Assembly: GCA_018398765.1 (NCBI GenBank)
Contig: JAHBMJ010005963.1
Span: 22,892-59,705, forward strand
Reading direction: 5' to 3'
From: Chromera velia
Lineage: Eukaryota > Sar > Chromeraceae
Length of the DNA stretch: 36,814 nucleotides
Shown piece after piece: positions 21,600-31,984 of this stretch; position 1 is the first letter of the stretch; every line of letters starts with the position of its first letter. The notes beneath the pieces are model-generated. The model was given only the letters and a program-made list of their open reading frames with translations. It ran no database searches and was not told the DNA's origin. A program made the translations under genes and the position numbers.

Positions 21600-22045
21600 T
21601 TTAAAATGGAAGCAAGACAAAACAGGAAGTTTCTCTGTCTCTCTGTAGGTCGTTTGGTCTATGCGTGAATGTGTGTGCGCGTGTGTGTAAAAAAGAGAGA
21701 GAGAGAGAGAGAAGTTGCGTGTGCAAGAGAAAGGAAGAAAAAGTGGACGGAGTAATGCAGCCGTTAGATCGACCTAACCGCATGGTTTCCTCAAACAGAG
21801 AGAGAAAAACAAAGGTGCTTGCACTATCTTCTTGACCGTGTTGCCCTAGGTGTTGCTCTTTCCCGTCCGGCCAACTGCTCCGTTTGGGAGACCGCAACCT
21901 TGTGCAACGAAGAAAACTCTTCTCTTCTCTCCTCTCCTCTCCTCTCCTCTTCACCTTATCTTCCAAATCATTCTCTTTTGCTGTCCAGAGTGCATTTTTG
22001 TCTCTCATCCTCGGGTGAACACTTCTCCCCCGCTCTGCATGGCAA

Positions 22046-22095
<50 letters not shown>

Positions 22096-22115
22096 TCTTT
22101 CTTTCTTTCTTTCTT

Positions 22116-22181
<66 letters not shown>

Positions 22182-22560
22182 CGTGCGTGTGTGTGTGTGC
22201 CGCAAGGGGGGCGCATGCATGCCAAGAAAGTGCGAACGGAAACTCCATCTTGACAGGAGGCGCAAGTCCGTTCTGACAACGTTCTCCGTTGGAGGCCCAG
22301 AGCGGTGTCTGTTCGCCCAGCGGGTGAGAAGGAAGGAAGGAGGAAGGAAGGAAGCAGGAAGGGGTCTGCTGAGGAACGAAAGGGTGGTTTCTTTCGCCCT
22401 TCAAGTGCTTCAATTTTTGTTTTTCCTTTTGTGTCTTCCTTCTTGCTTGCTCAACTGCCCCTTTTCTGTGGCATCGTGTGCACTCCGTGTGTCTGTCTGC
22501 CTGAATATCCATTCCGGCAATTAAGGCAATTCAAACGGGGGCCAGATTAATGGGTAGCTA
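21600..22560. repeat. Compound microsatellite region (GA, GT, CTTT, CT)
   Basis: (GA)n at about 21692-21711, then at 22048-22200 the order (GT)n, (GA)n, (CTTT)n, (CT)n, (GT)n. The adjacent GA and CT tracts are complementary and can pair as a hairpin. Long open frames on both strands here are products of the repeats and are not genes. Confidence 0.85.
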
Positions 22561-23820
22561 AATTTCTGCTCAACTCATCACGTGGACATTCTTTTCGCTT
22601 GGAGAGGCAGAGAAGGCGAAAGTTCGATCAAGGAGAAGAATTCCAGGGCACTTGAGAGAAACATCTCTTTGCAACCATTTGTCCGTATTCCTCCCTCACT
22701 TTCTTTCCCTCTCCTCGAGCGGTCGTGTATGAGAGTAGCAGCTGCGCCATAATTTTGAGCTGGCCGGGCATTTTTGTTCGTTTGTCTGTCTCTCTGTGTT
22801 TCTGTGTGTCTGTCTCTCCCTCCTATCATCCAACATTCTCTCGTTTCTCTGCCGCTCTCTGTACGTGTAAGAACGGAAGCGAGACAGCTAGGGTAAAAGA
22901 AGCGAACGGGCCAGGAAAGGAGAGCTGTGAGGAACGAAAGAAATTCCTTTTGTTGAGACCGCCACCTTGGGTGAGGACCAGTGCATGCTTGTCCATACAG
23001 AAGACGATTCTTTCTTTCTTTCTTTGTTTGTTTCTATCAGCATTGTACGTACATTCACTTCATGGCTCCTCAGCTGGTTTTGCAAGTCCAACGAGCGTGA
23101 AGGCAATCTTGGTGCGACAAGAGATTGTCAGTACAGCAAAGAAAATGGCATACAAAGATTTTTCGTGTCTACTTTGATCTCCCTTATGTTGAGAGTGTAT
23201 GCCTGAAGAGGTGTGAATGAATTGGAATTCGAATTCAATGATGGAATGGGAATCATTCGGATCATGGGGCCCATTTCAGGCTCGGATGCTTTTCACCCCT
23301 CTTTCCTTCTCTTTTTCCTCCCTCCCTGCTTCATTCTTCTCCATCCATCCAAGTGCTGACTTTCAGTCAATTTCCTCACCCTTCCTCAAGCCTCTTTGTT
23401 CCCCTTTCTCTTTCTCAAGATGAATTGAATTTCTCTTGCCGTCTCCATCCCCCCTCCCTCTAGATCTTTGAGTAACTGCATGTGCGCTTGTGCGTCCCGG
23501 TGCACCTCTCTCTTCTCCACACCCAGCCAAATGCATGTGTCAGTGGCGTCATGGCGCGTGTCGATGGGTGATTTGCCATGCCGGGGTGTGCGAAAGCAAT
23601 TTTGCTGATGACGCAAGCACCAAAATTGCGAACCGTCAAGTTGATTTTGCCTCGGGCATCCATCGCACCCCCACAGCTGAGGAAGTGACGGAACCATGCA
23701 CCGTCTTTTTGACGGATGGTACGGAGAATTCGAATTGGTCATGCTGCGTTTCTTTTTCGCTGGATTTGTCGAGTAGACCGAGCTGCCTGTCTGCCTCGAA
23801 AAACAAGAAAGCAACGAAAG
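22560..23820. other. Repeat-rich spacer without a supported gene
   Basis: Plus-strand T/C-rich sequence with scattered repeats. The block 23460-23700 is open on both strands and looks less random, but has no splice context or motif that I recognise. Confidence 0.4.
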
Positions 23821-23829
23821 TGGGAGATT

Positions 23830-24060
23830 GATTGCTGATTGTCTCCTCAGCTCTGCTGAACAGACTCTCTCGTGGCCAGGGAGTCGGGGGAGTGATCAGG
23901 TCTTCCTTCGATCGAGGGAGAGAGACTGAGTTGATGGCGAGCAGCAATAATTCGAGAGGGAAATCTGACTGGATCCTTTTTTTGTGCTTCATCTGCCCCT
24001 TTCCCCCGGTCTTCTTCCTGAGCGATGGCCTGTGTGCTGGTCATGCAGTGGAACGCTCCA
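23830..24060 (+). repeat. Interspersed repeat, copy B
   Basis: Same order of shared words as copy A (TTGCTGATTGTC at 23832, TCTTCCTTCGATCGA near 23901, GGGAAATCTGACTGG near 23959). Further similarity continues to about 24490 (TCAAGTTAAGT). Same orientation as copy A, 3.3 kb away. Confidence 0.65.
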
Positions 24061-24554
24061 ATGACTGACTGTCTCTTTATCGCTTTGTTACTCGTCTGCC
24101 TGTGTATCTGTCTGTCAGTCTGTTTGGGGGGGGTTGGGAAGGAGGAGGGAAGGAAAGGGAGGGAGGGAAAACAAAAGGAACAAAGGGAGGCCACCACATG
24201 CGTTTCGAAGTTTTGTTCGACAACTTCCCTCCCCCCCGTTTGGCTCATATACATGTTCGTTAAAGAGAATTTCTTGATTGAGCAAATGACCAGCCGAGCA
24301 GTCAGGCAGGTGATTGGTCCTCTACACAATGATTCTTGCAACTTTTTCCGTGCTCTTTCCGTTCTCCTTCTGTTTCGAGCCGCCCAGCTTGGATGGCCCC
24401 AACTGTCCGCAAATTGACTTTTCTCTCCTCTCTCTAGTCAACTCTTCCTGTTCCCCTCAAGTTAAGTTTTCCTCTCTTCCTGGCCGGAGTGAATTTTTCT
24501 CTCCCTTTATGTGTCAAGCGAACTCTCCCTTCCTCCCGTGCTCCCCCCCCCCCC

Positions 24555-24593
24555 NNNNNNNNNNNNNNNNNNNNNNNNNNNNNNNNNNNNNNN
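24555..24593. other. Assembly gap (39 Ns)
   Basis: The run of N is flanked by poly-C on the left (about 12 C) and by (CT)n then (CTTT)n on the right, so the gap falls in low-complexity DNA and its true length is unknown. Confidence 0.99.
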
Positions 24594-24595
24594 CC

Positions 24596-24642
<47 letters not shown>

Positions 24643-24859
24643 CTTTCTCCTTCCCTTCGCCTGCCTGCGTGTCTTATCTCAAGGATCTACAAGTGTGTGA
24701 ACATCATCTGTGCATGGTGCCAGAAATATGTGCGATCACGAACACTTCTCTTTGTGATACACTAGGTGATACAAAGGCAGCGGAACGGTGTATGATCGCT
24801 TCGTGATCACTGAGATCATCAAGTATGTCAAGGTAGGCCTTGGTCTCAGAGTTTAGTCT
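24594..24859. other. Short spacer with a possible orphan exon
   Basis: After the (CT)n/(CTTT)n tract, the stretch ending at 24832 reads VYDRFVITEIIKYVK in one frame and is followed by a donor-like GTAGGC. No partner exon is found before the AT-rich island, so this is only a candidate fragment. Confidence 0.2.
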
Positions 24860-25880
24860 GAGCATATCTGAGCAAGATACCACTGCAAAATGGCTTGTAA
24901 ATACCCGACATGTAAGTGAAAGTTTCAAAATTCGATTATGATTTGAAGTCTTTTATATATATTTTTATGTAAAATGTTCTATATACCTGATAATTAAAGC
25001 TTTGCCAAAGAAAATGGTAAAAACTGATGTATAAATACATTTTTTTTTTTTTTTTTGTAAAATCTAGTGTGGTATATATCTAAATATGTTTGTAAAAAAA
25101 ACCATAACCATTAGAAAAAAAAAGCCTAAAAAACTAGTAGCTAAAACTGTAGAGCTAGAAAAACGTGTACGTTAGAGGCCAAATAAGGGAAAACCCCGAA
25201 ACTTGAAAATTAGTAATCAATACTATGCTATATACTGCTAGTATGTTTAACTACTACTATGTTACATACTTATTTTTTCATTTTTGAAATTTGAATGGAA
25301 AAGTGTACACAATTACTTCTATCATATAAGTCCTATATAATATGTATATATATACTAAGTAGGAACCTAACTTGAAGTACAAACTCTACATACGAATAAA
25401 CAAGTTTTTTTTTTAACATAAGTCATATTTAGTAATAAACTAGGTAAGATAACTTATAACAACTTAGACAAGACTTTAATAAAACTTATAAACTTAGTGA
25501 CTTGAAGACTTTCTAGAAGACTTCGAGCCTAGCTTTCAGCCTACTTAAGAGTTTACTCCTCACCTTATACTTGAAATCAGCGGCTATAGATCAGCGGCAT
25601 CTAAAATTCATTTTAAAAAGTCCATAGTAAGAAGTCCATAAGTAAATAAGAATCATATTATAACTTATAAGATTGTGCTAGGCTTACACTGCTAGAGATT
25701 GTGGCATTATGCCTAGCATTACGCTAGAGATGATCATAAGACTTAGACTAGGACTCAGCCTGAGATCAGTGTATACGAGTCGGTAATACGACATCCAGTA
25801 TATCCCCGTAAAAGTAGATTTTACGCATATTTCTTTTTATAAAGCCTAGCTTGAAATATTATAAAACCCACTGGCAGCTC
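24860..25880. other. AT-rich island 2, no gene
   Basis: About 1 kb of A/T-dominated sequence with homopolymer A and T runs (T17 near 25040), many CTAG, CTTA, ACTT and AAGT words and stops in every frame. The right border near 25880 is abrupt. No coding or RNA gene seen. Confidence 0.75.
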
Positions 25881-25951
25881 ATCTTTGTTCCGGCTTTTTG
25901 CTCTGTCCTTCTTGTAGGCCGCAGTAGGCGTCTACTAGCCACCGTACAGGG

Positions 25952-26290
25952 CTAGCTGGCTGCTGCAGCTGCTGCGATTGGAGCCGACCCACCAACCGAT
26001 GTTTGCATTTGATTTGTTTTCTTCGCTTTGTCCGATCCTGCTCCAGTCAGAACGCCCAGCGGGTTTGCCTTCTTGACGTCCAGTTCTCTGTACAGCCTGC
26101 ACAGGTTGCTGAGAAGATCCCCTGAGAAAATGAACCAGCCGCCCTCCCAAGGATCTGCAGGGCGGAAAGAGACGAAATGCCCGATACAGGAAGTCAGCAG
26201 TCGCACGCTCGCCAAAGTGTACATGTTTTTCCTCAAACGCCTCCATCTTGAACAAAACCCATCCGAGTAGAAAAAGGCTGAGAGAAGATG
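25952..26290 (-). CDS. Unassigned coding-like terminal exon
   Basis: On the minus strand a frame ending in TAG at 25952-25954 reads DPWEGGWFIFSGDLLSNLC and continues KKANPLGVLTGAGS, ending in an alanine run (PIAAAAAAS). A possible acceptor CGCCCTGCAG precedes DPW. Just upstream, another frame has MEAFEEKHVHFGERATADFL and could be a preceding exon, but the two do not join simply. It lies 260 bp downstream of the dioxygenase-like stop codon. I do not recognise the family; a decayed gene is also possible. Confidence 0.3.
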   Translation of the reverse strand, partial: HLLSAFFYSDGFCSRWRRLRKNMYTLASVRLLTSCIGHFVSFRPADPWEGGWFIFSGDLLSNLCRLYRELDVKKANPLGVLTGAGSDKAKKTNQMQTSVGGSAPIAAAAAAS

Positions 26291-26552
26291 GCTTAGCAAA
26301 TCCACGGTCATGTTCCTGTCTTGCTGTAATTTGTCTCTCCGTCTACCTGCCTGCCTTGCTGTCTCTATGACTGTCTGCATCTGTATTTTTACCTGTCTGT
26401 GTCTGTTTCTCTCTTTCCGCCCACCTGCGTCCCTCCTTGTCTCCTTGTTTGCCTCCCATTTTGTCTTATTGAGTTTTTTGGGTGAAATCTGAAAAGAAAA
26501 AAATAAGAGGGAAAGAAAAGAAAACACAAACGAAAAGAACGGAAGAAGAAGG

Positions 26553-29500
26553 CTAGGCTGACTGACCCATTCCTGGGGGTGGCGTCAGTTCGTAGTCGTA
26601 TCTGCACAGAAATGAGTGTATGGCCACAGTGCACAGAGAATGCTTGGGGGTCTTCGGCAATTCAGGTTGGGGTGGGAGGGCCGACTGGAATCTTGCGATG
26701 AGGCAGGCAAATGATGTTCTTGCACTTAATTTTCTTGTCCTCTCTCTCTTCTTTTTTTTTAGGTATGTTTTCCTCTTCCCTGTTTTCTTTCTTTCTTTCA
26801 CTTGAAAACCTTCGAATCTGCTGATGCATGCATGCATGCACGGATGTTCCTTCCCAGGCAGGCAGGCAGGCAGGCCCCTTCTTCACTTCGGAGCAAGAGC
26901 TAGATGCACCGCCGTGATCATGTCTCTCTCTGAGCTCATGTAATCAAGCACGCATAGTTTCCATCTGAGCCGTACTATGTAGCTGCCCATTCCTTTCGTT
27001 GCTCGCTTTTCACCTCCCGAACTTCCTCCACTTTTTGCTGTCGGCTGATCCTTCGTTCATTCTGCCCTGATCCCGCGAGCTCCATCGAAGACTATCTGAT
27101 CCTCCTACTCTATGGAATGCAGAAGAAAAGAAGAACTTTGGGGCTCCATAAGGGCAATCAGACCAAAGTGAGGAGGGAAAGTCAAGAAACAAAAGACAAA
27201 CAAAAAACAACCACCCCACACACAGACCCACCTGAAGATTAGGTACGGATTTGTCAGCCACTGCTGGTTGCCTGCGCATATGTACGAGGAGAGGCACAGT
27301 GAGATAGAGAGAGAGAAAGAGAGATAGAGAGAGCGACCTGCACTGGCCAGGGTGATTGGGCAGCTGTGAGGAGACATCAGACGGATTTCGGACGGAGAGC
27401 ACCTGTCAGTATCTGATTTTTTCACCACAACAAGGAAACGAGAGGAGAGGAGCACTCACTCTATCTATGCGCGAACACACAGGGAGGACAATAAAGAGAA
27501 GGAAGGAAGACCTTCAGAGTTGGCATCTTGCGCAAGTGCACCCAGCAAAAAGAGAAACCGCACAATGGGAGATTGTCTGATGCCTTTATGAGAAAAGGTC
27601 GAAAGCGCAGGGAGAAGAGAGTCCGCAGGCAAGAGGAAATCAAAAGAGGAAAGAGCGGTACAATTGCAGACAGAAGAGTGATTCGTGCGACTGGCCCGCT
27701 TTTTGTCAACGAATTTGACAATCGACAATCGAAAAAGAGAGTTGAAGCGTACAAGAATGGACTGTGTTTTTCTCTTCAGCCAAGAGTCTTGTTCACTCAC
27801 TCTCTCCCTCTCTCTCACACTCCCTTCCTTCCTCACCCTCACCCGCTGCATGACCCTCTGAGTGAGTGACTGACTGTGTCCCCTCTTGAGGCATCTGGAG
27901 TCGTACAGAAGAACGTCGCCTGGCTCTAGGTCCACTGTCACTGTGCCTGCAGATGAGAGATTATACAATATGTGCACATACACGCACACATGTGTGTGTG
28001 TGTGCGCGCGCCCGGGGGGGGGGGAGGGAGGGTAGGTAGCTTTTGCGTTGGATCCGAACTGGGCACACCGATGCACCACGCTTAAGAGCTCATATCAGTT
28101 TTTTATTTCCGATCAAATCGGCCCCTGGGAACGCCGGCACAATGATTGGGCCTGGAGAACACGTAATGGTTACGTCATGCCAACGCATAGAGAGGAAAAA
28201 GAAAGCAGGGCGGCTAGATACTTTTTTTGTTACTTTCATCAGTCGGTCGTGACCGAGCTCTACTTGGACGTTTGTTTTCGCGGTCACAAAATGCATGTTT
28301 CACACGTGTACTTTCAACTCAATTGTACTTCTTTCTATTAGTATCTGAAGGAAGACCTTCCTCCTGCTGACCGACCGACGTACCCACCCCCATGATCCTG
28401 GATTCCTTCGAAGAATGCCGCAAACTTTTGACGGAATAAGGGCCAGCTGCGGCCGAGCAGGGCGCCTCTGTGTCCTCTCTTCTTTTTGATTTCAAAAGGA
28501 TCCTACATGCAAGAATGGGAGAATGAAAAGGAAAATTGCACCATCATATCAATCACGGCATGGCGTGTCCACCACTGACCGTTGGCACGATATATATATG
28601 TATGTATCGATCGCACACCCATGCAGGTCAATGGACAACCAAAAAACGCAAAGAGGAACAAACCAACGAACAGGAAAAGGGAACCAAAGGAGGCCACAGA
28701 ATCCCCTTTTGATACAGCCCCCCCCTCTCCCTCCCTTTTTATTTCCTTACGGAGACCCTCGTGAGAGGTTGTGTAGTTCAGTAAAGCCCCCAGGATTCAT
28801 ATCACGCTGCTCGACTTGTATGTCTCCTTCGGCTTGTAAGAGGCAAGACGGGAGGGCTGGGAGAGAGAAACACGACAGCCCCTCATTTTGCTATGCGAAA
28901 GAAATCAACACCCCCTCTCCTACCTACCTGTTGCAGCTCATGAGACCCCGCCATGACCTCCATCGGCCCCAGATCTCCCTTCAGAGGGCCCAGGGCCACA
29001 ACAGCAGAAAGGCCTTTGTGTCTGCATGCTTAAAAGGGAAAAGCACAAAACAAAGAGGCAGTCAGTGGGAGGCGAAGGCTTCCTATACTTCCTTCGTCCT
29101 AGTTTCAGGGCATTTTTGTTTTTTTTTCTTCGTTGGTTCTTTTCTTTTCCCTTCAGACGAGTAGTTTCATTGAAGGAACCACCCAGACGGAGGATCAGGA
29201 CAGGTGCTTGAGTGCGCACACGTGTGAAAATGGTCAAAAATGCATGCAGATGCCCTTTTTTGTCTTCCATCCCGACTCATCAATCAAAACCCACACCTGC
29301 TTTTGCCCACTGACTTGTTGTCCAGATGCCATGTTTGGTCTTGACTGTGGGCTTCTGCAGGCAGCAGGGGAAGGGCAGAAAGACACAAAAAACTGTAGCC
29401 ACGAGGCTGCTCAACACAACAAATCCAATCCCGCGAGCGTTATCTCTCTCCCCAACTCAACAGTTTCGGTATGAGAGACGGTCAACCAACAAGAGGATAC

Positions 29501-31309
29501 CGAGTTTCGTTCGACGCACGCAGATAAAACGAAAGCAAACCTGCATGGAGTCTCCGGCCGTCTAAAAAGAAGAAACAGCAGAAGCAACGGAAGGCAAGCG
29601 AGAGAGAATGGCGAGGCCATAGAGAGCGTAAGCAGACCTTCAACTACCAGCACGAGTTCGGAACAGAACATTCTCTTTGCCTTCACCCCGCTCGCTCTGC
29701 AGATTTCCGTTTCCAGTTCCAACCCTTCAACCGTCTCCTCTGCACTCGGCTGCCGTCCTGCAGATGCCGCTCGTTTGTCAATTGTGTCGCGCACCTGCAA
29801 TCAGTCAGTCAGACAGACACATAGATGGATGGATAGGTCGACAGAGAGATCTTCGGTACGGTACTGATCTGGTTGAAAAACTGGTCTGTATCATGGACAC
29901 TCAGAGAAGGATGCGCTGCAAAGATCACAGAGCACACAGAATACTCTCCATCAATGAGACTTAATTTAGAGAGAAGAATGTAAAATCAGAACACAGAAAG
30001 GTGAAATGGGACCATGAAAAGAATGCGAAAAGAGGATCCACCCCGCCACCGCCCCTTTCCCCTGACCGTCTGTATTTGTTCGAGTGCCCCCACAGCCTCG
30101 GAGGAGAACTCTTCCCCAGTCACTCCGAGGACAGAGTAGACGATGGGAAGCCAGGGACGCTGAAACCCGACCACCTTGGGCTCAAAAAGGGTGGACCGGA
30201 GGAACGCGTACATGTGCGCTGCAAGGGATGAACAGAAGGAGACAGCATTGAAAGACACAAAGAAAGAAATCAACGAACATCTGAAATGCTTGAACAGCCA
30301 CGGGATTCAATTCAATCGAGCGACTGAGAAGAGAGGGGAATAATAACAAAGGAGCTTGGGAGAAGAGAAGTTCGGCAGTTGCACAACAAAAGAATCAAAC
30401 GAGTTCCCTTTTCATCCATTCATTCATTCATTCATCCATTCATTCATTCATGGAATCAATCCGTTGTTTCTCTTCTCTCTCTGCTTGGCTGTCTTTCTTG
30501 ATCAAGCGCAAATGGATGGACATGCATGCCGTCCATGCTTTACATTTTGTCAAGACTCGATCGATGCTCACACGAGCGCCGTCTCTTTGATATTTTCCCC
30601 GCAGAGTCTTTTGATATGGCTGAACAGACTGATTCTTTTCTCACCAGAGCGCCCCTTTTGTCAATTCTTGTCCCTCCTTTCTCTCTGCGTATGGCTGCAT
30701 GGATCACACATGCACTCCTCCGTTCCCGACCATGCATCCATCCGGCCATGCAACCAGCCACGCATTTGACGTCAACCTTGTTGGAGCACCCCGCTCACCT
30801 CTTGTTGGCCTGTTGGTCCACACGTTCGGGTCGTAGTCGATCAGTCGGGCAGCCGTGTCAGCGCCCTACAGAGCGACCAGAACGAAGAGGAAATGGAAAT
30901 CGATCAGTGTTTTTTCAGTTAGTCAATGAGTGAGTGAGTGAGTGAGTGAGTGAGTGAGTGAGTGAGTGAGGGAAGAAGAAAGGAAGGAAGGAAGGAAGGA
31001 AGGTTTAAGGGCGCATGATTCGAATCAGGTCAAAGCAACGAAGAACAGAAACAAGAAAGGCTTCGTCGATTGCAACTTTTCTACTTCTAAACTTCAGGAT
31101 TGTCTCAGTGCTCTTCCGCTCCTCTGTCAGACATTCAACCAACCAACCAACCAACCAACCAACCAAGCGATCAAGCAATCCTTCCTGTCCGCCTGACTAA
31201 CTGACTGACTGACATTTCCAGTTTCACAAAACATTTGCTTCTTCAGGTACTTCACGTCGTCTCCCGTCATCGCATTCCGAATCACCACAAATCCTGTCGT
31301 ACCCTCATG

Positions 31310-31383
<74 letters not shown>

Positions 31384-31424
31384 GGGAGAGACAGACAGAC
31401 AGACACACAGACACACACACACAG

Positions 31425-31473
<49 letters not shown>

Positions 31474-31943
31474 AGAGAGGGTGAGACAGAAAAACAGCGG
31501 ATTGATGGGTAAAAGACAGAACATGAAGCCCGTTTGGGACTCAAAAGAAAAAGAAAACCCGAGGGCCAGAGCGAAAAGGAACCGCCATGCGCCACTGTGT
31601 CTAGTCAAAACTCTCGCTCGGAAGCAAGCGGGATGGATCCTCGCCGCGTCTTCTTCAATCCGAGCGATGTACGTACAGCGACACCCTCTCACCCCCTCAA
31701 CCTACCATATTTCTTCAGGGTCTCTGCGGCTTCCGGAGCTTCCTTGAATGAGACGCCTCTTTTTTCTGCAGGATCCACAGTCTGATCTGGTCGTGTTCTG
31801 AGCATCTCCATGACCTTTTGTGAGGGGGGGTTGGCCCTGCTCTCTCTGTCAAGGAAACCTTTCTCCACCTTGTCCATCTCCAGATCCCATTTTGTTTTGG
31901 CCTTCACCACCTTTCTCTTCATCTGCGCACCCACCCACCCACC

Positions 31944-31984
<41 letters not shown>

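Noticed and set aside
21601-22512. 303-residue minus-strand open frame
   Set aside because: Most of it is translated GA, GT and CT microsatellite (runs of TH, RE, LS); there is no domain and no splice context.
23386-23814. 142-residue minus-strand frame
   Set aside because: Both strands are open here, no motif or splice signal is evident, and composition matches the surrounding spacer.
28398-28460. Alternative frame of dioxygenase-like exon 11 ([12 protein letters not shown])
   Set aside because: It does not fit the phase of the next exon. The frame with [19 protein letters not shown] fits on both sides with the acceptor at 28482.
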